Positions 9,118-21,200 of a stretch of 64,000 bases of DNA are shown one piece after another. How positions within the stretch are numbered: the first letter of the stretch is position 1; each line of letters starts with the position of its first letter. The stretch spans positions 124,001 through 188,000 of the forward strand of contig VWPU01008511.1 of assembly GCA_013398955.1 (NCBI GenBank). The letters are read 5' to 3'. A program made the position numbers and the translations under genes. The notes beneath the pieces are model-generated. The model did no database searches, was not told where the DNA came from, and was given only the letters and a program-made list of their open reading frames with translations. The stretch is from Callaeas wilsoni (taxonomy: Eukaryota; Chordata; Aves; Passeriformes; Callaeidae).

Positions 9118-12100
9118 CTGAAAAATGAAAGTAATGAAATATTATAGGTTTCGTTCTTCTGGGTGACAACATACCTACAGGTGATAGCACAGACATGCCA
9201 AATTATTTACTTTGGTAAAACAAGTATTAAAATCACAGCAAATATGGCAACAAATACTTTTCCAGAACCGAAATTTTGGTAATTTAAGGCTACGCTTACT
9301 ATGAAAGAGTTGCATCAAAATAAAAGAAACACAGCCTCATTTTTCTAGTCAAGTTGAATTTGTTGATTAAAAGTAAAATCAACCTTGATTCTGCTTTCCT
9401 TGGTACATTAGACTTTGGAATACTTGCTAGACTTGTTTTTGGTTAGCAACGGAGTTGAAGATTAGTGGTAAAAAGTGCATAACTAACATAGTATAATCAG
9501 CAACATCAATACAGGTTTGATTAAAATCAGCTGCACAGCCAAAATTATTTGTGGTTGACAAAAGCTGAGAAAATTAACAGGCAGAACTCATAAAAGTAGA
9601 ATAAAGGAATATTTAGATTCATAGCACTGTTTCTTACACACAAGGTAGCATAATGTGATCACAGTAAACAAAATGCTCCTGATAAAGGATAACTATTCTC
9701 TCTATATAGACGACATATGTATAAATTTCCTCTACAAATCAATAAATAACACACAGACTTCCAGCACTAATAGGACTGAACTGAAACGAATCTTGCAAAA
9801 GTAACAAGTTTTACTAAAAACATATAAAAATCTCGTATTTTCTGTAATCATAACCTTATGGCATAATATTTATTCCCTCAAAAGTACATACTACGTTCTT
9901 CATACCTACAGGCCCAAAGCCCTGCACAAAACACAGAAGTTGACATGCTTGCCCTAAGTAGAACCAAGGTGCTATTTACACAAATGCAATACACAATCTT
10001 ATTTGTTAGTAGTTAAGTCAGCTGCTGGTATGTATCCAAAATAGGCTAAAACTAACATCAGTTGCACAGTTTTCTGACATCAAAGCTTTTCTCAAATGGA
10101 TTATGTTCTCCTACTCAGCTTTGTTTACTGAAATTTAATCTAGACCTCCCTTCTAAGAAAGATGGCAACCAACTTTAATGCACATCACCAGTTTGAGCAA
10201 AATTCAGAGGCAATAAATGTACTTAACATTCACTGCTATAGAATGATCACTGCATGACACATGTCCTACGAATAGGCTGCTTATTTATAATTTTTTTTTT
10301 TTTTTTAGATATGTGGGGCACAGGAAACAATGACCAGCATTAGAGACACAGAATGCTGAAAGTTGATAACATGTGTCTAAACACACTGGGGGCTTGGAGG
10401 CCAGACAACTCCTAGTCATGGATACAGGTGATAGTAACAAGAGAGCATTTCTTTGTCCCATGGGACAGGTGGGACGATCCAGGAGAGAAGACATACAGGT
10501 CAGCCTAACAGTTCCTAACATGATCTCCTGGATCCCGGAGGGAGGTGACGTGGTCTGCGAGAAAGCTGTGTGGGTCAGCACAGCAGGTCCAGCTGTGCAG
10601 TGCAGAGCCTCAGGACCCCGGGGGCCCCCTTGTTAAAGCCCTCAGGCCCTCCCAGAGCTTCTCAGTGGGTCTTGCTCCACATTCTCTCTGTAAATGTTTT
10701 AAGATTAGTTACTTGGAGAATCTACAGAGAACTCAATGAATTAAAGACTGCTGAAGTACAACTTTAGTCACAAGAACTCGTGCTGCTATGGAGAAGAGCA
10801 GTCTTTCTTCCCTCTCTCTCTTCTGATTCTGTCTCATCCCTGTGAGTCCAAGAAGCTCATCACACAACAAAATAATAATTCATGTCAAGTCTCTGATTCT
10901 ACTAAAAAGTAATACAGGAAAAAACTTCCTTCTTTTAACATTAGGTGAGCTCCCTAACCACTTCACCATGCAGATCTGTGTGATTAGGTCATTGTGGAGA
11001 AAGAGATGCTTCTCTGAGAAGTTTCCTTGTGTCAGCCTAATGTTCTGCTCAAACTATTGCCTGAATTCAGCCGACAGGAGGTCAGACAGCTCATACTACC
11101 AAGCACCACAGAGAAGAGAATTTATTATAAGAAGACACAAGAGACATCAAAATTTCCTACATCATTACAAAGAATACCTAATTTCTATTCTATATATTTG
11201 TTAACTGCTTTATAAAATACAGTGTCTTATGATCCTCTCATTAATTTCTGATGACACAGCATCTAAAAGATAAAGAAGAAACAGTAGTAATCCCTTTCCA
11301 TTATGTGGAATGAACAAAATTCAAAGCAAATACAGAAATGCAATAAACTTCCCATCTGACACTCTTGCAGTAATTTTGTATAGCAGGGATTTCTTTATGA
11401 AATATTAGAGGAGGAAGAGGAGAAGGATGATGATTATTATTACTGTTATTACTACAATGATGATGCTCATGGAGTATTTTCATCAAAACTGTCATATCCA
11501 CCTTATGTTATGTAGTTTAATACCACACACATGGAAATCAAGGGGCAAATACACTTCATGATTCGGCTTACATACCTTTTGCTATGCTGCTCTTGGTTTA
11601 CTATAAAAACATGCCTTCATGCCCAATTACTCAGACCAGGAAACAGTCACTTGCAAGCTCTTGGCATCCATCACCCAAATATGAAGACAAATATTCATCG
11701 AATCTGCTGTTCCATTAAAATCTTCTTCTAAAAAGAAGGGAAAACACAAGCTTTAAACATTGTAATTAATATCCAAACTAAAGATGAGGGCTATGAGTTC
11801 CATTGCTATACTATATGAACATTTAAGGAAAAGAGAGTATGAGAGTGGAAAACAGAAAAAAAAACCTCATGTAATCTAACTATGAGGAAGGCAAAAGACA
11901 GAACAGTCTGCACCTCAAAACTGTTGAAGAGCTAGGACTGCAAACAAAACTTAACTGGAACTACAAGCAAACCGTATTAAGTAGCCTCAGAAATTATGAC
12001 AAATATCAGTGGATGCAGCACTTTCCTCAAGTACAAAAAAGCCAAAAGGAGCGAGAAACCGACTGCAGCCACAAGGAACCCATCAATAAGATTTCACAAG

Positions 12101-13690
12101 AAATAAGGCTTTAAAAGACACAGGAAAAAATAATCAACATTTTAAAAAATAAATACACAGAAAATGACACATATTTGAATTTTATCTTCATGTCATCTTG
12201 GTATTTTTGAAAAGTACTTTTTTTACATTAATTGCTCCAAAAACTCTTGCACCCAGGCACTCCTAATTTTTTTCATTTAAGTTTTTAATTGAAAAAATCA
12301 TTGCTTTCAGTCTCAGCAGTACTTACCCTAACTTTAACAACAGTTTGAGAATAACTATTCAAGGCAAAGGAAAAGCAGGTGATCCAACCAATCTGAAGGT
12401 TATTAAAGTATGCAATACTACACTGGAAACAATTAAACTGGCAAAAACATGCATCAATACATTTTAAAATATATAATAGACTACTGGGAAGCCAACAATG
12501 GACATTATTGACAAATGTTAACAAAAGGATTTTTTAATGAGCGAGGCATCATATTAAAACCTGAAGCATAAAATATACTTCAGTATATTGCAATATAAAG
12601 TAAGACTATGTTAATGGAAACTTGTGATGACAAAGTCAAGCTAATTCAAACAAGAATTCAACAGTCATTCAGGAAGAGAAATCAAGAGTACTGCTTTAAT
12701 AAAGAAAACAAACTTCACTATCATGGAAGATAAAAGTATACAGTTGGGAATAAAAACTGAACCTATAATTGGGAGCAAATAAAGGCAAGACAGATTCAAT
12801 TATAAAAACAACCAAAGGATCACTACGAATTGTGACAAGCAATTGTTATGGATATAACGACAGCACAAAAGAAAAATGCAAGCCCCAAATGTCCTATACA
12901 AAACTATACGGACTGCTATATGTTATAGTAGAAAAGTACTTACCCTGTATATACCAAAGGATAGGAAGGCAGAGGCTGCATCCACTGATGTTCACCCATG
13001 TTCCAACTTAATCAATGGCCTATCTTTCCACAGTATTCACTGTAGTGGAGCTCCACAACTGTTTCCCTTTTCCCTACCTGGTCACAGCTTGCCTCATCCA
13101 GAGCTGACACAACCAACCTGCTGTCACCAAACCCACAGCACTGGCTTTCTAGCAGCCCTCACTGGCCTGCTATCCACTTAAGGTAGGAAGTGGATCTTCT
13201 GTCTTGCGGGACATCCACTTCAACCACTCTGGACCCAGCCCAGCTATAACCCTGCCTTTCACCCAGCTGGCAAAACAGAGGTAAAGCAAAGATATCAGAA
13301 CAGACCTATGGCGGGATGAACACAAGATATGGGAAGAAGCAAAGAGACGAAGAGGAAGAAAATAGCTGAGGTCTTTAGCTGATGTATAGCACACTACATT
13401 TAACAGTCACAAAAATAGCAATAAAATTACAAATTAACACTAGCAGTTAATAATAATGAAGGAAGTACAACACTATCTGGTGTACTTAAAGGGAGGTATT
13501 TCAGACAGCTGAAGTCAGAAGCCCAGCCTCATACACAGCAGTGGGGAGCTCTACATTTTTGGGACTATCTGAGCCGGATGTTCCATGTCAGACTGTATGT
13601 CTGACACTCACGACTCCTCTCCTAATATATTTGCAGCCAGTGCATAAGAAGCCTATACCATCCCATGTAAACACTGGAGAAGCACTGCCT
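9118..13690. other. SMC6 intron 1, mostly unannotated
   Basis: AT-rich intron between the start-codon exon and the upstream untranslated exon. A T18 run lies near 10290. A GC-richer block at about 10340-10660 contains an open frame of 87 codons but matches nothing I recognise. No other exon was found. Confidence 0.6.
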
Positions 13691-13694
13691 GACC

Positions 13695-14180
13695 CACAGA
13701 ATCAGAGAATGGGTAAGGCTGGAAGGGAACACCGCGGGTCATATGGTCCAACCTCCCTTCAAGCAGGGTCATCCCAGAGCACACAGCACAGAATTGTGTC
13801 CAGGCAGTTCTTGAGTATCTCCAGTAAGGGAGACTCCACAGCCCTTCTGGGCAATCAGTTCCAGTTCGTGTTCACCTGCACAGGAAAGATATTCCTCCTC
13901 ATATTCAGGTGGAACTTCCTGTACATCACTTTCTGCCCATTGCCTCTTTGTCTTATTGCTCAGCACCACCGAGGAGAGCCTGGTCCATCCTCTTGACATC
14001 CTCCCTTTAGATATTTACACAGATTGTGGTCTCTTCTCAGTAGTCTTTTCTCGAAGCTGAACAGGCCCAACTCCCTTAGCCTTTTCCTCATAAGACAGAT
14101 CCTTCAGTCCCTTAATCATCTTTCACAGCCCTCCACTGGACCTCCATCTCTCTCTTGTGCTGAAGAGCCCAGAACTGCAC
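13695..14180 (-). mobile_element. CR1 LINE 3' fragment
   Basis: On the plus strand it runs CACAGAATCAGAGAATG, then AAGGCTGGAAGGGAACAC, then TGGTCCAACCTCCCTTCAAG, and ends near AGAGCCCAGAACTGCA. This is the typical order of an antisense CR1 3' end and reverse-transcriptase tail. It abuts the SMC6/GEN1 CpG island. Confidence 0.85.
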
Positions 14181-14199
14181 TGCGGCACAGAGGGCAGCT

Positions 14200-15290
14200 C
14201 TGCCTCCTCTACGGACAGCGAAAACGAAAGAGCGGCAGAAATCCCCCAACTCCACGATTACCTGTTGCTTTTCCCAACATCGCACGACCTGGAAGGATCC
14301 CCCACCCCCTAGAAAAGAGAAACGGGTCCCTTGGTGGCTGGAACGCCCGGGCGGCCGCCGCTCCTGCTCGCCGCCGGCAGAGGCGGGCACCCGGGGGGAG
14401 CGCTCACAGCCGGCGGGGCGCGCACGCTGGGCAGCGGGCGATAAACGCCAGCTCCGACAGCCAACTGCCCCGCAGGGCCACCTGCGACAGCAACCGCGGC
14501 GCCGGGCCGGGGCAGCGCGAGCAGCGGGAGCAGCGGGAGGAGCGGCTGGCAGCCGTTGCTCCGCCTCGCGGCCGCCAGGCCGCCCTCCCCTCCCTCCTTC
14601 CCAGCTGTCCTGAGAGCGGGTGCGCGCCCCGACAGCGCCCGCCAGGACCCTCGCCCGGCACGGGTCACCCGTCCCTTCTCTCCCCCACCTTCCCCCCTCG
14701 CCTGCTGCGCGCCCCGTTACCTGGGACAGCTCCCGATCCCTGCGCGGCGGGGCGGACGGGGCGGGACGGGCCGGGCCCGAACGGGCGGAAGAGCCGCCGC
14801 CGCGAGTGTGGCGCCTGCGCGCTCCGCGTCCCGCGGGGCCCGTTTCCGTGCGCGCGCCATTTTCGGGCGTGAGGGGGCGGAGCGCTCGCTATTCCGGAGC
14901 TGCTCAGGCCGGGCCCGGCGGGGCTCTCACGGGGGCGGGAGTCTCTGTTGCTCCCCGCCGAGGCGGACGCGCTCTCGAGGCGAGGCGGACCCGCTCCCGA
15001 GACGGGGCTGAGCACGGCAGGGGCGCTCGGGCACGCCTGTTCCCGTGGGCGCGGTGCGCGGGGAGCGCGGGCGCAGCGGGGCGGGAGTTTCAAACGCTGC
15101 GTGCGGGGAGCCCGCGCGTCCTGGCGCTTCGCTCGCAGGCAGCTGCTCGGGGTTGTGTTCACCCAGCGGGAAAGATCCGTACGCGTTTGAGGAGGAATCT
15201 GCAAATGCTGGAGCACACCACTGCTGTCCTTCGGGTGCGCAGGTTTATTGGCAAAGCTGTGCTGGGGTAGCGCAGAGAGAGAGGGGGAGA
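14200..15290. promoter_or_regulatory. CpG island, probable bidirectional SMC6/GEN1 promoter
   Basis: This roughly 1 kb block is densely GC- and CpG-rich in an otherwise AT-rich region. It lies between the 5' ends of SMC6 (minus) and GEN1 (plus). It contains GC-box-like runs (for example GGGGCGG near 14750 and 14873-14880) and a GCGCCATTTTC motif near 14855 that resembles the YY1 family site. No TATA box was seen. Long open frames here are a by-product of the few stop codons in GC-rich DNA. The GEN1 untranslated first exon should lie at its right side, but I could not fix its donor: GTGAGG near 14869, GTGCGC near 15053 and GTAATG near 15433 are all possible. Confidence 0.8.
14721..14865 (-). 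other. SMC6: Probable non-coding first exon of SMC6
   Basis: A good minus-strand splice donor (CAG|GTAACG) has its exon edge at 14721 inside the CpG island. The SMC6 start-codon exon has a clear acceptor (pyrimidine-rich, CAG) with the exon beginning at 9117, only 5 bases before the ATG. An upstream untranslated exon is therefore required, and this donor is the best candidate. The 5' end given here is approximate, placed near the GCGCCATTTTC motif at about 14855; transcript data would set it. Confidence 0.55.
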
Positions 15291-18168
15291 GTTGTTAAAA
15301 ATGTCTGCGCCTTCGTGTTTCCTCCGCCGTGTTTTTCCTTCTCCTCCGCGCTTTTCCTCACCGTGTTTTTTCTCTTTTTTAAAGGCCCCTGGATGAGACA
15401 TATTATGCTTGGCTGTCTTTGCAAGTTACCTTGGTAATGTGTGAAAGTATCTCTATTTGAACTTTGATTTGAATTTCAGCATTAAATGCTTTCTGTAGTT
15501 ATTTTTAAGTAGCTGGCTTTTCTGGCTGTGTAAAACACTTAGTAGAACAGAACATAGTCTTAAAACACGATATAAAACATAAAAGCTTTGTAACTTTAGC
15601 ACATTCTGGCCTAAAGAGACATTGAGAAGGTTTTGTAAGGGGGTGTTTATGATGTGTTATGTTAATGATCTTCAGTGATTTCTAAGTATATGAAAATAAA
15701 TCAAGTTCAGTCTTGCTTCTTTGGAAGTTGCCATCTCTCTGGGGTTGGAGGCTTGTGATCAACGAAGCAGCGAAGCTCTTGAATAAAATCCGAGTAGTCA
15801 GATCATTCATATTAACAGTAGTTGAGCTGTTTGTACACAGAATCCAAATTTAAATATTTTTCAAAATACACTCAAAAGAAGCAAAGACTGGTAGGTCTTG
15901 CAGGCTTTCATAACTCACCATTAGATATATATTCAATGGGCTATGAAAAACTTAAGTCCTCAAATAGCTATACTTTATTACAATGAAAACGTTGTCCTTT
16001 TCTTTTGTTGCTTTTTTGTTTGTTTTCAATTTTTATGCTTTTTAAAAATTATTTGTAATCTAACAGAATGTAGGGTGTTTGCAGTGTATTTGTCTTTCCC
16101 ATTAATTAAGTACCATGTGACACTCTGTAACAATATTTAGAAACTGATTACTACAGTTGTTTTTTAAGAAGTTGTATTGATGCAGACTGACAGAAACCAA
16201 GTGATAACACCAAAGAGACAACTCCCTTCTTTGTTAGGTGTTCTCTAACTGAAGCTGAATTATTGTGCTTGTCTTTTGGGACAGTTTGGATACCTCCCCT
16301 ATGCATCAGAGAAATTAATCATCCTGGACTTCAAGAAGCTGTACCATGTATTTGTATGCTTAATTTGTACTATAACTAATTTTATGTGCTTGACATGTAA
16401 CAACAAAAGCAATACACTATGCTCTGTATGCAACTAAAGTGAGGTTGAGTGATTGTAGTAGTTAAACAAATGGATTAGAGACCTAAATTCTGTTGAAAGT
16501 AAATCTTAACATGAGAAGTTGGTTTAAAAACAACCTGGAACGTAATAGCTGCCTTGCTTTAAAACAGAATTAGAGTATAATAAAATGCACCCTCCAAAGG
16601 TAGACTTGCTGTTCTGGCAGACTCTGGTGTTAAATTTGAGAGATCACACAGTGGCTTAGCTTCTCATGTGTCTTAAGTGGATCTCCGAGCACAGGTAGGT
16701 CATCTAGTCTGATTTATTCAAAGGAGCATTTTAATTTATCTGAGTTCACAGTAGTGTCAAAATCAGAAAGAAATACAAAACATTTCAGATTTTATTTGAA
16801 TTTTGTATTCTAATATTGGGAGAGAAGAGAGAAAATAAATAAGCATGAGACAAACTTTGTACCATAAGACAGTGCAGGAATAAATTGGTATTGTGAGGGG
16901 AGAAAGCAGAGCATATGCTCCTTGTATAAAACTGGCAAGGTGTGAAAACCAGAAGAGTAACAAAAACAGAAGAAAATGAGTGTAGTAATGGGGTACCATG
17001 GAGAGTGGAGCTGTGTAAGTAAAGTTACATAAGACAAAGAAACACACCTCCTGATGGGTGTATGTTTTCAACTGGCATGCATTATAGGTAGTGCTAGTCA
17101 CACAATAACCAAAATTGACAAAGTGAAAACATACACACTGGTGTGTTTCTGCAATCACAGTGTTAGAAATGTCGAAACATTTGTTGGAAGGGAAATTCAG
17201 AAGTCATCATGTTGTGTTGAGAGCTTAGTAACAAGTCAAACTGGCCCAATCCCATTTAAGGGCTCTGTGATTGCCTGAAGTAATAAGTTTGGCCTCTGTG
17301 CCTGCCTTAATAACAAGTTGTTCAGAAATGTAACAATTTTCGAATGAATGTGGATATCCCCAGGTGAGAAAGAGGTGCACCGTCTTGAGCCAGGTGTGCA
17401 CTTTGGGCGGAGCTGTTCCCCGGGCATCCAGGGTCAGAATAAAGTAATGCCTTCTTCTTAATACTACATTGGAGTTCTCTTCCCAACTTTCAGTGCCAAT
17501 CACTGCTGGTTCCCTGCTCAGAGAGGCTTCCACCAGCACTGGGTTAAAGCAGTAGGACAGTATGGCAGCTGAATGTTAAGAATCTCTGCAACCTATGGGC
17601 AACCACTGCAGCAATACCATCTTTTTTTTCCTGAACTCCAACTTGAGTTTCCCAAGCCAGAGTCTCTGGGTGTTAACCCTTCTTGTATCATCTTGGAATG
17701 CAAGGAAAGTTTAAATTCTGTTGTCATTGTAAATATTCCTCAAATAGCTTTAAGCTACTTCTATTTGAACAAAAAATTTTAATGTGAATCCTACCTCAAA
17801 TCAGGAAGTCATTCCCTTAAGAATTGTGTGGTTTGTTTTTTAATAAAACTTGGATTGTGTTTATGTAAGAGACACGTGAGACTTGGAAATTATTATTTTT
17901 TCATTGTTTATTTTTTTTCTTTTCCTCAACTGAGTTAGTTTTTATTTATGTTCAGCAAATTAGTAATGCAACTGTTCAGTCCAAAGAAGGCATTTGGTAA
18001 TAAACAGTCTGTGAACTGGAGTCACTACACTTAGAAGACTTGGTTGCAAGTGTTCCTGGATCATAAAAGTAGAACTGATAATGGCAAATATATTTATCTT
18101 CTGAACCTCACAGTCATAATACTTCATGTCGTACTCTGAAACTATTTTATTTTGTTTGGTCTTCACAG
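15291..18168. other. GEN1 intron 1
   Basis: AT-rich intronic sequence between the CpG island and the start-codon exon. Apart from a possible LTR remnant at about 17390-17540, I see no conserved exon. Several short open frames are chance. Confidence 0.6.
17390..17540 (+). mobile_element. Possible LTR remnant
   Basis: A GTGTGCACTTTGGGCGG stretch, then CCGGGCATCCAGGGTCAGAATAAAGTAATGCC, looks like the R/U5 part of a retroviral LTR (AATAAA followed by a short T/C-rich segment). The ends are not defined and the family is not recognised with certainty. (The motif is given as two neighbouring pieces: TTCCCCGGGCATCCAGG and AATAAAGTAATGCC.). Confidence 0.35.
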
Positions 18169-18205
18169 TTAAAATCTACATTCTGACAACAAGGAAGCTA
18201 AAACA
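18169..18205 (+). other. GEN1: GEN1 5' UTR part of the start-codon exon
   Basis: The exon carrying the GEN1 ATG begins after a strong acceptor (TTTGGTCTTCACAG) ending at 18168. This leaves 37 untranslated bases here, so at least one further non-coding exon must lie upstream, presumably in the CpG island. Confidence 0.75.
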
Positions 18206-21200
18206 ATGGGAGTGACTTACCTGTGGCAAATCCTTGAGCCTGTGAGGCAATCTGTCAACCTGAGTAATCTCAGAGGGAAAACACTTGCTGTTGATTTAAG
18301 TTTGTGGGTTTGTGAAGCACAGACTGTTAAAAAGATGGTTGGAGTAGTTACCAAGCCACATCTCAGGTATGGTATCCATATAAATTATTCAAGCCAAAAG
18401 TCTTGGAGCTGTATAATTTAAATATGTTACTTTTTCAAAAGACTTCTAAGAGTAGCTCTGAAATTCCTATGACTGGTGTTTTGATTCAGTTATCACTTAT
18501 GCTACATATGTAAAGAGTTTGAAGTTAATTCTAAGTAGACCCCCATGTTGAATTAAATATGTTTAAATCATTCTTCAGGCATTTGAACAAACTTGAAGAA
18601 TATGTATATATTTTTAATTTAAATTACTTACCTAAGGAATAAGCATGTCTAAGCATCTATAAATTCAAAGCACTATTTTCTGCAAACAGTGCTGACAAAA
18701 ATGAAAATATACACAAATTTTAATCAGTGCTTGTTATTGGTTATCAGTGCAGAATACTGAGTTGCTAGATGGTGTTATATACTCCTGTGACTTCTGTTGA
18801 GTTCAGCATGATATGAAATATCAGCATGATACAAAACCTCAGCATTTTCAGAGAATAATGTCTTAAAATGTTTTATACTTACAAACCCAAATAGATATTT
18901 AACTATAAAACTAGCAGCATGACCAAAGTCATTACATCAGTCTGGTAGGATGTCCTGTGTGCAGTGGAATGGAAGCATCAGTCCAGATCTCCAAAGCAAG
19001 AAAAAGGGTTGAACAGACTTCTACCAAAAAAATGTTTTCAGACAGTTGAAATTTTTTTTTTTTTTGAGAATTTGTGTTTTTGAGTAACTTATTGTATGGA
19101 TTGATTTTTTTTTACATAATTTGTGAAAATAGACTGACTTCAAAAGACCACCTCACTATTTTTTGCCAGTAGTAACTGTACAAGATTAAATCTAAAGTAG
19201 TGGTCTCTCCATTTCAGTCAAACAGATATAAATGTTTGATCTACTCCTTTTGAAAGATTGATACTGGAATTACTGGTAGAAACATGCTATTTGATATGAC
19301 TGCTGTTAATTTTACTGTTGTAGTCCAAATATTTATTATTGCAGCCTTGTAAAATTCCACCCCTCAGTGATGTTTGCATATGAAATAAATTGGCTTGGTA
19401 ATGATTTCTATAAGCATGTCCAATGCTACAACATTCAGTCACTTCAGATGTACCTGTATTGATAGATTTGGGGTTAATATAAAAGAATCAATGTAGATAT
19501 GTGTTTGAAGGCAGATTTTGGATGTTGAATGTATTTTTAGTAAGCCTTCTAAGTTTGCTTACATCTTCATACCCGAAAAAGATCTTTCTTGTCCTTACAT
19601 GGTATTTTCTTGGGAATTTTGCAGAGCTGTTGCAATTTCATAGCATGACAATTTCAACCAAAGACAGGAATATAGATCAGAGGTTTGTTTAGCTTGGTGG
19701 CAAGAGAATTATTAGAGGTAAAGACAATGCTAGGATTTTTCCAGAGGTAGGCTCAGGAAAATATAAGGGATATAAGGAAAAGTCTGAAGAAATCTTCACA
19801 AATAGTACAGTTTATGGAACACTTTGCTTTATTGCAGAAATCTATTTTTTCGGGTCTCTTTCTTTACATCAATGGGAATTAAATTAGTGTTTGTCATGGA
19901 AGGAGAGGCCCCCAGGTTGAAAGCAGACACCATGAGCAAGAGGAATGAGATGCGCTATGGACCTTCGAAGAAAGTTGGAGCTGCAAGAACAGGGAGATCT
20001 TTATTTAAAGCCATGTTAAAAGAGGTGAGTAACTGAGTGTTTAAGTATTTTTAATGTGATAAAAAGAAATCGTAACCAAATTAAATTCAAGAACTTGAAA
20101 TAATTGATAGCTTTTGTTACAACCCACCCCCAAAGGCCATGTAACTGAGGTTCTTGTTAATAGATTCCTTAGGGTGGATTAGGGTGGAATGATGCTGAAT
20201 GATTGGTGTGTACATCTTTTACACTTGAGCCAATTGTGTAAACGAGGAAATTGGCAAGATAAAAGCATTATCCCACCTCACAGGATCTGTTTATTGTCAG
20301 CCTCACCTAGCTCAAAAACCAGCTTGTTGCTAAACAAAGGCTAGTTTGTTGCAGTCATCCTCCCATGGTGGGTGTGCATCCTGTGTCATACTGGATCAGA
20401 GGTTTCACCAACACACACCCAAAAACTCTCCTCCTCTTATGCTGGGGGGTGCAAACCTGGCCTGAGCAAAGCACCTGCTGCTTTTGCAAATGGCCAGTTG
20501 TTTGAGTCATTAACCCCTAACATTTCAGTCTCTCACAGCTTTAGACACAACAGATGTAAACAGTATTTTGAGGTTTGAAGGAATGTGCACCTTTGAAGTC
20601 AGACCTTACAGCATCTGTTAAGTGTTATGGAAGAGAAACAGTGTCAGAATAATTTTCTCATTGATATGTTCCTGTGCATGTTGTGCTGTTATGAGTGACA
20701 GCCATAACTGAGCATTTATTGCAAAATTTAACTTTGCTGTTCTTTTACTTCTTTGTATCCTCTCACCCCCATTAACCATTTTTGTCTATTCAAAATTTTA
20801 TGAAGTAGAATTTATGGACACTCGTGGCTTCACTAGATTGTACATACCAATTCTACAATAAAATATTTTCTCTGAAATTTGTTAGTATATATTGGTGTGT
20901 CTTATACAGTGGTTCAGTCTTAGTAGGATGACAGCATTGTACTTTTCTGCTTGATATTCTTGGGGAGTTTGGTGCCTGTTGGAAGATGTCTGTTCTGGCT
21001 CAGCATTACTGCTTAAGTAAACAGAATTGCTTCACAAAGATAAATACTCCTTCGTTACTCTTCCTCTGAAAACATCCTAAATATCTATTTAAAGTGTAAA
21101 GATTTTTGTGAAGAAGTGGCCATTAATCATGCTGTGTTCAAGTCCTGTAATTAATACTTAGCTCTCTGTGGATATTTACTTTTCACTGTTACAGGAAACT

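Noticed and set aside
14024..14872. 282-codon plus-strand open frame
   Set aside because: It starts inside the antisense CR1 fragment and runs through the CpG island; low stop density from GC content explains it. No family match.
14620..15270. 216-codon plus-strand and 183-codon minus-strand open frames over the same bases
   Set aside because: Opposing Arg/Ala/Gly/Pro-rich frames in a CpG island are compositional; the first exons of SMC6 and GEN1 here are expected to be untranslated.
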